Assembly (NCBI GenBank): GCA_003222065.1
Contig: QHUV01000242.1
Coordinates: 1-9,719 of the forward strand
Reading direction: 5' to 3'
DNA from: Gemmatimonadota bacterium
GTDB lineage: Bacteria; Gemmatimonadota; Gemmatimonadetes; Gemmatimonadales; Gemmatimonadaceae
DNA: 9,719 nt
Made by a program: the position numbers and the translations under genes. The notes under the pieces are model-generated. The model ran no database searches and was not told the origin of the DNA. It worked only from the letters and a program-made list of their open reading frames with translations. Below, piece by piece: positions 1 through 7,080 of the stretch (within the stretch, counting starts at the first letter, position 1; every line of letters starts with the position of its first letter).

Positions 1-505
1 CGCCGAGCGATCCCCACGAACCGGTGAGGAGTCTCGTTAGGTCGAATCCGGCGACGTTCTTGACGACGCGCCCACCGCCACGCGCGACGTCGCCCCGCCC
101 GGTCACGAATTCGACGCCGAGCGTGACGTCCCGTGGCGCGCCAAACGCCCGCGCGAGTGGTCCCGACGACGCTGTCGCGATCGTCGCGCCGAGCGTCGCG
201 CGGGCCGGATCGCCGAAGGGGTCGAGTGCCAACCACTGGCCATGTGCCGAGGTGGCGCGGGCGATCTCGTCCATTGTTGTGCCGGCGCGCGCGGTCAGCG
301 TCAGATCGCCGGGCTCGTATTCGACGATGCCGGAGAGTGAGCGCATCACGAGCGTCGCTCCCGCGCGTACGGGGCGATTCGCATCGAGCCAGGTCTCCCC
401 ACCGGCGATGCGCAGGCGGCGCTCTCGCGCCGCGGCGTCTCGCACCTGCTCACGCACCTCGGCGGTCGAAGCGGGCGTCCTCGCCTCGGCAACCGTCGCC
501 GTCAA
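1..505 (-). CDS. glcE: Glycolate oxidase FAD-binding subunit GlcE, 3' end outside window
   Basis: The minus-strand frame open from 505 to the window edge encodes the first 168 residues of a FAD-binding PCMH-type protein. GlcE is the second flavin subunit of the GlcDEF glycolate dehydrogenase, which oxidises glycolate to glyoxylate and passes electrons to the respiratory chain. Visible features are the FAD-domain segment with RAGTTMDEI (residues 73-81), PFGDPARATLGATIA (96-110), a GAPRDVTLGVEFVTGRG stretch (122-138) and GGRVVKNVAGFDL near 144-156. All are typical of GlcE. I chose the TTG at 505-503: it overlaps the glcD stop as TTGA and has GGAG five bases upstream, so translational coupling to glcD is likely. 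E. coli GlcE is about 350 residues, so roughly half is here. The position directly after glcD supports the call over a generic FAD-linked oxidase. Confidence 0.87.
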   Translation of the reverse strand, partial: MTATVAEARTPASTAEVREQVRDAAARERRLRIAGGETWLDANRPVRAGATLVMRSLSGIVEYEPGDLTLTARAGTTMDEIARATSAHGQWLALDPFGDPARATLGATIATASSGPLARAFGAPRDVTLGVEFVTGRGDVARGGGRVVKNVAGFDLTRLLTGSWGSLG

Positions 506-1986
506 GTCCGCTCCCCGGCAGAGCGAGCGGCGGGCGCCATGTGCCATTCGCGGCAGGCGTGCACCGGCACCACCTTGCCCGGATTGGCCCGCCGCTCCGG
601 ATCGAAGACGTCGCGCACCGAGCACATCGCGCCTAACGACTCAGCGGAGAAGATGGCGTCCATCCACGGAAGCTTGTCGATGCCGATGCCGTGTTCCCCG
701 CTGACGGTGCCGCCGGCGTCGATGCAGGCGTGCATGATGTCGCGCATCGCGGCGTGCACGCGCGCCGACTCGTCGGGATCATTCGCGTCGTAGCCGATGT
801 TCGGGTGCAGATTGCCGTCACCGGCATGGAACACGTTACAGACGGTGACGCGATGGCGGAGTGAGATCTCATGGATCCGCGCGAGGATCGCCGGCAACTT
901 CGTACGCGGCACGACGGCGTCCTGAACGACCAGGTGTGAGGAGATCCTCCCCATCGCGCCGAACGCCTTCTTGCGTCCCTGCCAGAGCTTCGCGCGCTCC
1001 GTCTCGTCGCGGGCGACGCGAACAGTGCGCGCGCCGGCCTCACGGGACAACCTCACGACGTCGGCAACGTCGGCGTCGAGACCGGCGGCCGGTCCGTCGA
1101 GCTCCACGAGCAGGACCGCCGCCGCATCGGTCGGATAGCCGGCGGCATAAATCGACGCTTCGACGGCGCGGATCGTCGCCGCGTCCATCATTTCCAGCGC
1201 CGCGGGAAGAATTCCGCTCGCGATGATCGCCGATACGGCCCGCGCGGCGGCGTCGATCGACGAGAAATCGGCGAGCAGCGTCCGAATCGCCTGCGGAATG
1301 CGCGCCAATCTCACCGTCACGTCGAGCGCGATCCCGAAACAGCCTTCGGAGCCCACGAACGTTCCGACGAGGTCGTAGCCTTCCGACTCCCCGGCGGCAT
1401 TACCGAGTTGGACGACCTCCCCGTTAGGCAGAACCACGGTGAGGGCGACGACGTGATTGAGTGTGACGCCGTACTTGAGACAATGTGGCCCGCCCGCATT
1501 CTCGGCGACGTTGCCGCCGATCGTGCAGGCGGCCTGGCTGGATGGATCTGGTGCGTAGTGCAAGCCGTGCGCGCTCACGGCCCGTGACAGAGCGACGTTC
1601 ACGACGCCCGGCTCGACGACCGCAAGGGCATTGTCGGCGTCGATGGAGATGATGCGCGTTAGGCGATTGAGTCCGAGGAGCACGACGCCGTCGGCAAGCG
1701 CGCCGCCGGAGAGGCCCGTGCCGGCGCCGCGCGGCACGAACCGAACGTTGCCGCGAGCAAGCTCGCGCACGACGGCAATCACTTCGTCGCGACTACCGGG
1801 AAAGACGGCGACGGACGGCTGCCTGACGTAGCCCGGCAGACCATCCGAGCTGTAGGCAAGCAGCTCGCCCTGCCGAACGAGGACGCGTCGCTCCCCGACG
1901 ATGGCCGCCAAACGACCCGCCAGGGCTGGATCGGCGGTGCCGTGCTGCTGTGCGCCGGCTACCTCGACAGCTGGGCTCGCGCTCAT
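502..1986 (-). CDS. glcD: Glycolate oxidase subunit GlcD (FAD-linked 2-hydroxyacid oxidase)
   Basis: This 494-residue protein is close to the usual GlcD length of about 500. It has an N-terminal FAD_binding_4 (PCMH) domain with the pyrophosphate loop PRGAGTGLSGGA (residues 85-96) and the flavin-contacting DPSSQAACTIGGNVAENAGG (147-166). The C-terminal FAD-oxidase domain carries FHAGDGNLHPNI (386-397), GTVSGEHGIGIDK (426-438) and the typical ending DPERRANPGKVVP (462-474). It should oxidise glycolate, or a related 2-hydroxyacid such as D-lactate, with electrons going to the quinone pool through GlcF. The following glcE argues for glycolate oxidase over a stand-alone D-lactate dehydrogenase. 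The ATG overlaps the stop of the upstream LON-domain gene as ATGA, and no strong Shine-Dalgarno is visible, consistent with coupled translation. The domains look complete. Confidence 0.93.
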   Translation of the reverse strand: MSASPAVEVAGAQQHGTADPALAGRLAAIVGERRVLVRQGELLAYSSDGLPGYVRQPSVAVFPGSRDEVIAVVRELARGNVRFVPRGAGTGLSGGALADGVVLLGLNRLTRIISIDADNALAVVEPGVVNVALSRAVSAHGLHYAPDPSSQAACTIGGNVAENAGGPHCLKYGVTLNHVVALTVVLPNGEVVQLGNAAGESEGYDLVGTFVGSEGCFGIALDVTVRLARIPQAIRTLLADFSSIDAAARAVSAIIASGILPAALEMMDAATIRAVEASIYAAGYPTDAAAVLLVELDGPAAGLDADVADVVRLSREAGARTVRVARDETERAKLWQGRKKAFGAMGRISSHLVVQDAVVPRTKLPAILARIHEISLRHRVTVCNVFHAGDGNLHPNIGYDANDPDESARVHAAMRDIMHACIDAGGTVSGEHGIGIDKLPWMDAIFSAESLGAMCSVRDVFDPERRANPGKVVPVHACREWHMAPAARSAGERT

Positions 1987-2648
1987 TGCTCGACGTGAGC
2001 GCCGCGACCGTTCGACTTGGCCAACGTGTGCACTTGGGCACGCGTGACGATCGCGCCTAACGCCGCAGAGAGAATCTTCTCGAGCTCGCGCAACCGCGCG
2101 GCGGGAGACGGAGACGACAGCAACTCTTGTCGTGCCTCGAGACCGATGTCGATCATCGACGCGATCGCGAACGACAGGCTCGCGGCGTCGTCAGGCAGCT
2201 CTGGCAGCGGATCCGGATCGTCGGCCAGCGTGCGCGCCGCGCGCCCAACGCGGCGGAACACGTCGCGAACGCGCTCGGCGAGCGCATCGAGCTCGGCGCC
2301 GATCTCGAACTCGTCCTCGAGGAGCACCGCGTTACACACATGATAGGGATGCGGCGAGCTCACGAACGACACGAACGCGAACCGTTCGGCGCCCCTGACA
2401 ACGATGTTCGAGCGTCCGTCGGGCAGCTTCTCGGTGTTTACGATCTCGGCTATGCACCCGACGGTGCCGCGCGCGATCTCGATCTCCGCGATGCCCTCTG
2501 GCAGCCGCACGATGCCGAAGCGGCTCTCCTTTTCGCGGCAGTCGGCGATGAGCTGCCGATACCGGGGCTCGAAGATGTGTAGCGGTACCGCCGCCCCGGG
2601 AAACAGGACGAGTGGAAGGGGAAAGAGGGGAAGGTTGTCGAGCGTCAC
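1983..2648 (-). CDS. Stand-alone LON N-terminal (substrate-binding) domain protein
   Basis: This 221-residue protein resembles the N-terminal substrate-recognition domain of Lon protease, without the AAA+ and peptidase domains. The family signature is clear at the N-terminus: LPLFPLPLVLFPGAAVPLHI (6-25) followed by FEPRYRQLI (26-34), then GIVRLPEG and GTVGCIAEIV (61-70), which form the PUA-like beta fold. The C-terminal half is helical, as in other stand-alone LON proteins of about 200-220 residues. The role of such proteins is not settled; peptide or protein binding is inferred from Lon. The start is GTG at 2648-2646, with no good Shine-Dalgarno, so the start is the least certain part. It follows the lipid kinase by 76 bases and overlaps glcD by four, so it probably shares a transcript with glcD and glcE. 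Confidence 0.85.
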   Translation of the reverse strand: MTLDNLPLFPLPLVLFPGAAVPLHIFEPRYRQLIADCREKESRFGIVRLPEGIAEIEIARGTVGCIAEIVNTEKLPDGRSNIVVRGAERFAFVSFVSSPHPYHVCNAVLLEDEFEIGAELDALAERVRDVFRRVGRAARTLADDPDPLPELPDDAASLSFAIASMIDIGLEARQELLSSPSPAARLRELEKILSAALGAIVTRAQVHTLAKSNGRGAHVEQ

Positions 2649-2724
2649 AGTGTTAACGTACGCGACGAGCGGAGGAGAGCCAACTGGCGAAGGCTGCCGC
2701 GCGCGGGCACGCGTAGGCGATCCG

Positions 2725-3609
2725 TTATTCGGACGCCACGACGACCTTCAACGCGTCTCTCACCAATCGATACTCGAGCGGCGGACGCAGCGACACGACC
2801 TCGCCGTCGAGCGCGATGTCTCCCGAGACTACGCCACTACGCGGCTCGATGCGAACGTGGTCGACGATGATGCTTTGCATTGCCGGCGTGCGCGACACGG
2901 CGCGCACGCCGCGGGCGGCGGCGGCGAAGGCGAGGGCGAGCGTGCGGCCACCGCTCCGCGATCGAACGACCATGACGTGAAGCCCGCGCCGTCCGCCCTC
3001 GACACGCGCGCCGAGCGTGGGCAGACGCAACTCGCGTTCGCCCACGCCGACGAAGACGAGCGGCGTCAGGTATTCCCTCTCCGTCCCGTCCACCTCGAGC
3101 GCTACGCGAATGGTGTGGAGCTGGGCGAGGATTCGCAGACCCGCCGCCGCCGACGCGAGCCAGTAGCCGAGCCGCCGCTCGAGACGCTCCCTGGTCCGCA
3201 CATACGTGACGTAGGCGCCGACAGAGCTCGTGTTGAGAAAGACGTGTCCATTGACTTCGCCCACGTCGATGCTGCGCGTGCCCCTCCCCGCAGCGACGCG
3301 GACGGCCGCGTCCAGATCTTCCGGCAGCCCGAGATCATGGGCCAGGTGGTTCAGCGTTCCGCCGGGCAGAATCGCCAACTCACATGCTTTGCCGCGAAGC
3401 TCGCCGGCGGCGGTCGCGATCGAACCGTCTCCGCCGGCAACGAGAACCCGCCGCGCGCCGCTCTCGATCGCCCTGCGTATCCGCGCCGCGAGCTCGTTAG
3501 GTGGAATCCGCTCCACGCGAAAGTTGCGATCCTTGGCGAGGGCCTCGCACGCATCGTTCGCCGTTCCCGCTTCGGCATTCACGAACGCGGGTATCTCGAC
3601 CCCGGTCAC
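2725..3609 (-). CDS. YegS/DAGK-family lipid kinase
   Basis: This is a 294-residue member of the diacylglycerol/sphingosine kinase catalytic family, whose members phosphorylate diacylglycerol or similar lipids at the cytoplasmic membrane face. From the GTG start, the nucleotide-binding glycine motif GGDGS lies at 59-63, LPGGTLNHLAHDLGLP at 81-96 (in place of the more usual LPLGTGND) and FLNTSSVGAYV at 124-134. The C-terminal half has the beta-sandwich typical of YegS proteins, ending in DGEVVSLRPPLEYRLVRDAL. The open frame extends upstream to 3915, but those first 102 residues are the out-of-frame shadow of the preceding gene. The GTG at 3609-3607 overlaps the previous stop as GTGA, has GGAGG about 13 bases upstream and leaves a normal-length protein. 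Substrate is uncertain; coupling to an envelope polysaccharide synthase suggests lipid recycling or envelope assembly (inference). Confidence 0.85.
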   Translation of the reverse strand: MTGVEIPAFVNAEAGTANDACEALAKDRNFRVERIPPNELAARIRRAIESGARRVLVAGGDGSIATAAGELRGKACELAILPGGTLNHLAHDLGLPEDLDAAVRVAAGRGTRSIDVGEVNGHVFLNTSSVGAYVTYVRTRERLERRLGYWLASAAAGLRILAQLHTIRVALEVDGTEREYLTPLVFVGVGERELRLPTLGARVEGGRRGLHVMVVRSRSGGRTLALAFAAAARGVRAVSRTPAMQSIIVDHVRIEPRSGVVSGDIALDGEVVSLRPPLEYRLVRDALKVVVASE

Positions 3610-6600
3610 GCGCTGCGGCTCGCCTCCACGGTTTCGAGCTCCACCGTCGCCTTGCGCTCGAGCTTTCCCCAGCCAACGACGTGGCCGCGAATGGCTGCCG
3701 CAAACGATTTCACGACCACCCAGTACATGATCTGCCGATACGCAAAGCGCTGGATGAAGATCAACCACGTGAGCTGCTTCTCTTCCCGTGGCTCGAAAAG
3801 AAACGCGATCATCGCCGCCGCCCAGTCTACCAGCAAAAACACCGCGTAGTAGGTGAGCACTTGCTCCAGATTCACGAGCGCATATGTCCCACCGTGAGAC
3901 GTACGCGTTGCCCACACCGACAGCAGGCTGAACACGAACATCAGGTCCGCCAACGGCGAGAGCGCCGGCAGAACCAGCTGAAACAGCCAGACGTTAGGCA
4001 TGGCGATCCAGCCCAGCGTGCCGTAGCTCCGTCGGAAAAGCGTCGCCCGATGCTTCCATGCACACTGGAGCGTGCCGAATGACCAACGAAAGCGCTGGCG
4101 AGCCAGCGCCCGCAAGGTGTCCGGCGCTTCGGTTAGCGCGACCGCGCCGTCGGCATAGGCTACCGAGTAGCCGGCGCGACGCACCGCCAGAGTGAGGTCC
4201 TGATCCTCGGCAAGCGTGTCGTCTCGAAAGCCGCCGACCTCATTGATTACTGGCCGGCGCCAAGCTCCCACCGCCCCTGGAACTACCGTTATGCAATCGA
4301 GCAGCGAGAACGCGCGACGGTCGAGGTTTTGGGCCTTGCCGCCATTCGCCTTCGTGAACACGCGGACCCGTTGGTGCTCGCCGTATTTAGCTCGCGCCTG
4401 CTGGTACGTGCTGTCCGTCGACCCGTCATCGACGACGATGATTTCCAGTGCGCCCGCGTATTGCTGCGCCAGCAGACTGTCGATCGTACGGCTGATGACC
4501 TTGTCCTCGTTGAACGCCGGGATGACGACACTCACCGCGGGAGCGAACGTGGTCGGCAGCGATCGGTCCTGGTGGCGCTTGAGGCGCTGAACGAGGGCCA
4601 GCGTCCCGATCACGACCAACCGGCCGACGCCCAGCACCACGGCGATCGTGAAAATCCAGAAGAGCAGCCATTCGACGATGCCAAGGAGGCCGAAGCCGCC
4701 GATGAGGAGCAGCCGCTGCATGCCGGCCGTCGCGCCTAACGGCGGCATTGCTTCATCGCGCGTGAGACCGGCGAGCTGCGAGACGAGCACCAGGGTGTCG
4801 CCGCGCGCGCGCAGGGAATCGATCAGCGGCCCAAGCGCGGCGAGGGTGTTCGCGCGATTCCCGCCGGCGTCGTGGAGGAGAACAATGTTGCAGGCCTTCG
4901 TCGACTGTCCGCGCGCCAGAGAGTCGGTGCATTCGCCGCGCTCGTTAGGGTCCTCGGGACGTGAGTCGAGGACGTTCTTGATGATCTGAGCGGGCGGCGG
5001 ATCCTGCCAATCTTCAGAGTCGACGTGCAGGCCTATCGTGAGGTAGTTCCGCTGCGTCGCCAACCAGACAGGCACGAGCTCGTTGCGCGTCGTCGGTTCG
5101 GCGTCCCCGAAGTAGGGTGGACGAAATAGCGCCGTACGATGATCGAGCATCGCTTCGATGAGGCGTTCGTTGGCATCGAGCTCGACCTCCGTCCGCTTTC
5201 GTCCCGTTAGGCCAAGGTTCGGGTGCGAGTACGTGTGATTGCCGATTTCGTGTCCTTCCCGATAGATGCGACGCAGCAGCGGCACGTGCGCGTCCGCGTT
5301 CTCGCCAATGACAAAGAACGTCGCCTTGACATGGCGCGACGCGAGCGTGTCCAGAATGGGCGTCGTCCAGGTCGGATCGGGGCCGTCATCGAAGGTGAGC
5401 GCGACCCAATGGGGATGAATCTCCTGGGCCCCGAATCGCTGCACGATGAAGGGTGTGGGATAGCTGGTGAATCGTTGTCCTACGACCAAGCCGCTCGTGG
5501 AGTCGATGGCGAGGACTCGCGTCCCAGACAGCGGTTGAGCGCGAATGCGCAGGATCTCCCCTTCGCCATCCAGCTCGGGATCGTAACCGGGAAGAGCCGT
5601 CGTCAGCCGCTCCGGCGCGAGCAGATGGCCGTCGTCGTCGAGTACGCGCCACAGCGACGGATCCTCGGAGCCCAATCGCCAGAACGCCACGCCGGCGACG
5701 CCCAACGATTGCGCCACCTTCATCTCGTTGTACGCCGTCAACCCGTCGAGAAACCAAATCTCATGATCGGTCGAGTCCGGGCTTTGATAGGTCGCGACGG
5801 GATTGAGCGACACACGGTCCATACGCATGACGGCCCCGCTGTCACGCAGCGCACGGATCACGTCCTGAAAGGTCGCTCCGTCGGCGGCAATCTTCCCACG
5901 CTTATCGTTCCAGTCGTAGCCATAGGCGCCAATCATGAGTATCAGCTTATCACGCGGCACGACTGCGGCGATCGCCCGCGCGTGATCGATGTAGAATTGC
6001 TGGCTCGCGATCGGGCCGGGATCGCCGCCGGCATAATGTTCGTCGAAGACCATCGCATAGACCTGATCGACGGTCGTGGCGACTTCGCGGAGATCCGCAC
6101 TGTCGATGTACGCGGGCACCGCATAGGCGATGGTCTTCCCGAGCGGCGCCAGCACGACGCGCAGCTCGCGCGTGAAGGTCATCGACAGCTCGTGAAGGTG
6201 CGGGAAATTCTCCGCCGCCTCGAAGTCGACGAGTACGCCCTCCAGCCCGTTCGCGCGCACGACTTCGGCGAGTTGGGCGATCGCGCGCGCTCGCGCGATC
6301 GGACGGGTAAGCAGGGCGCGCACGTCCGGCGTGCGGAAGTCCTGCGCGGCCGAGCTGAAGTTGCTCACCATGAGCAGCAGCCGCGGCCGTTTATCGCGGG
6401 GCTCTTGAAGCACGCGCGCCATCGCTCGCTTTCCATTGAGCGTGTCGACGCGCAACGAATCGCCCCCGCGGTCGACGAATGCCCATTCGAGCACGACCAG
6501 ATCGAGCTGTTTCAGATTCGCGTCGAGCGACGCGTACGAGTTGTCGTCCCAATTGACGTAAAAGCCGCCGATCAGCGGCGCGCCGGCCGGAGGGTGCTTC

Positions 6601-6905
6601 TCGCCATTCGCCGGGACGGACGGAATGCGATTCACGTGACGCGCCTGCGGCACGCGCTTCGTCGTCGCCAGCGCCTGCTGAAAGCGGCGGCGCGCGAGCA
6701 GCCGCGCGCGCTCCGAGAGCCTAACGATTGGCTTTCGCGTCAACGACTGTGGATGCAGCGCCGGAATGTTGGGCGCGAACAACAGACTCAGGCCGAGGGT
6801 GAGCCCGATGGCCGTCGTCAACACGCCGAGGACGATGGCGGCGCGACGGATGCGTTGCCATCGCCGGCCCGACTTATCAATGAAGACTGGGGTCCGCTGC
6901 GACAT
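3606..6905 (-). CDS. Membrane-bound GH18-like / NodB deacetylase / GT2 glycosyltransferase fusion, GT2 internally deleted
   Basis: This 1099-residue protein combines functions that PNAG-type systems split between PgaB and PgaC. Domains in order: cytoplasmic tail and membrane helix (about 21-44); a GH18-like barrel (about 110-430) with LEGVLVDFEA at 221-230, keeping D227 and E229 of the GH18 signature; and a NodB polysaccharide deacetylase (about 498-715) with TFDDGPD (504-510), NHTYSHP (556-562; H557, H561), RPPYFG (595-600) and LLHD (676-679). Next come hydrophobic helices (about 731-772), a GT2 domain (about 790-955) with VVDDGSTD (824-831), LAEDQDL (898-904) and RQRFRW (936-941), and C-terminal helices to about 1070. 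The hydrolase and deacetylase domains should lie outside the membrane and GT2 inside. The likely product is a beta-linked, N-acetylhexosamine-type exopolysaccharide (inference). Oddity: GGKA (855-858) runs straight into QNLDRRAF, so the segment with the family's DxD motif is absent. The ATG at 6905 has no clear Shine-Dalgarno. Confidence 0.9.
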   Translation of the reverse strand: MSQRTPVFIDKSGRRWQRIRRAAIVLGVLTTAIGLTLGLSLLFAPNIPALHPQSLTRKPIVRLSERARLLARRRFQQALATTKRVPQARHVNRIPSVPANGEKHPPAGAPLIGGFYVNWDDNSYASLDANLKQLDLVVLEWAFVDRGGDSLRVDTLNGKRAMARVLQEPRDKRPRLLLMVSNFSSAAQDFRTPDVRALLTRPIARARAIAQLAEVVRANGLEGVLVDFEAAENFPHLHELSMTFTRELRVVLAPLGKTIAYAVPAYIDSADLREVATTVDQVYAMVFDEHYAGGDPGPIASQQFYIDHARAIAAVVPRDKLILMIGAYGYDWNDKRGKIAADGATFQDVIRALRDSGAVMRMDRVSLNPVATYQSPDSTDHEIWFLDGLTAYNEMKVAQSLGVAGVAFWRLGSEDPSLWRVLDDDGHLLAPERLTTALPGYDPELDGEGEILRIRAQPLSGTRVLAIDSTSGLVVGQRFTSYPTPFIVQRFGAQEIHPHWVALTFDDGPDPTWTTPILDTLASRHVKATFFVIGENADAHVPLLRRIYREGHEIGNHTYSHPNLGLTGRKRTEVELDANERLIEAMLDHRTALFRPPYFGDAEPTTRNELVPVWLATQRNYLTIGLHVDSEDWQDPPPAQIIKNVLDSRPEDPNERGECTDSLARGQSTKACNIVLLHDAGGNRANTLAALGPLIDSLRARGDTLVLVSQLAGLTRDEAMPPLGATAGMQRLLLIGGFGLLGIVEWLLFWIFTIAVVLGVGRLVVIGTLALVQRLKRHQDRSLPTTFAPAVSVVIPAFNEDKVISRTIDSLLAQQYAGALEIIVVDDGSTDSTYQQARAKYGEHQRVRVFTKANGGKAQNLDRRAFSLLDCITVVPGAVGAWRRPVINEVGGFRDDTLAEDQDLTLAVRRAGYSVAYADGAVALTEAPDTLRALARQRFRWSFGTLQCAWKHRATLFRRSYGTLGWIAMPNVWLFQLVLPALSPLADLMFVFSLLSVWATRTSHGGTYALVNLEQVLTYYAVFLLVDWAAAMIAFLFEPREEKQLTWLIFIQRFAYRQIMYWVVVKSFAAAIRGHVVGWGKLERKATVELETVEASRSA
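4323..4341 (-). other. Apparent in-frame deletion join in the GT2 domain
   Basis: Here GGKA (residues 855-858) is followed directly by QNLDRRAF (859-866). In related processive GT2 synthases a stretch of roughly 60-75 residues lies between these blocks; it contains the DxD (usually DAD) metal-binding motif and the GN/ALEY region before the conserved QNLDRRAF-like block. The frame is kept. The size estimate comes from my memory of the family, not from an alignment. It may be a true deletion or an assembly collapse. Confidence 0.75.
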
Positions 6906-6919
6906 GGAGAGAAGCGAAT

Positions 6920-6948
6920 GATATATGAGCGAACCGGCGAGCAGCGAA
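6920..6948 (-). promoter_or_regulatory. Weak candidate promoter before the polysaccharide synthase gene
   Basis: On the minus strand, TTCGCT (6948-6943) and TATATC (6925-6920) are separated by 17 bases. The -10-like element lies only 14 bases before the ATG at 6905, which would give a nearly leaderless transcript. That would fit the missing Shine-Dalgarno. The -35 is poor and overlaps the inverted repeat, so this is a suggestion only. Confidence 0.25.
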
Positions 6949-6996
6949 ACGGGGAGTAGCGAAACGGGGACCTTTCGGTCCCCGTTTCGCTGCTCC
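6939..6996 (-). repeat. Repeat cluster forming two alternative hairpins between sigma factor and polysaccharide synthase genes
   Basis: The 13-mer AGCGAAACGGGGA occurs directly at 6943-6955 and 6958-6970, and inverted at 6979-6991. The nearer copy gives a perfect 15-bp stem (6958-6972 with 6977-6991) with a four-base loop, which reads GAAA on the minus-strand transcript, a GNRA tetraloop closed by C and G. After one C-A mismatch the stem gains four more pairs (to 6953/6996). The farther copy gives a perfect 17-bp stem (6939-6955 with 6979-6995). Both use the same arm, so only one can form at a time. No U-run follows, so it is not a classical terminator. It may act as an attenuator, processing site or partial terminator for the sigma factor transcript. 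Confidence 0.7.
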
Positions 6997-7080
6997 GCGC
7001 TCGCTCGCTGGCACTCGCTCGAAGCCTATTTGGTATCGCTCGCGCTGCGCGCTCGCTCCTGCTCCTCTCGGTAAGAAACC

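Noticed and set aside
2649..2724. Possible promoter or terminator between the lipid kinase and LON genes
   Set aside because: Only a poor TTGGCT/TACGTT pair and no stable hairpin with a U-run could be found; I see nothing supportable.
2404..3849. 481-codon open frame on the plus strand
   Set aside because: It is antisense to the lipid kinase and the ends of its neighbours; no domain is recognisable and codon use is shadow-like.
3610..3915. N-terminal extension of the lipid kinase frame
   Set aside because: These 102 codons lie out of frame within the C-terminal helices of the polysaccharide synthase and resemble no kinase; the GTG at 3609 gives normal length and a coupled start.
6278..6301. 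Perfect 10-bp inverted repeat CGATCGCGCG with a four-base loop
   Set aside because: It lies inside the GH18 coding region and is explained by alternating Ala, Arg and Ile codons in GC-rich DNA; no sign of function.
5223..6959. 578-codon open frame on the plus strand
   Set aside because: It is exactly antisense to the GH18/NodB region, whose motifs are unambiguous on the minus strand. The translated product is Arg/His-rich and low in complexity, as expected of a GC-rich shadow frame.
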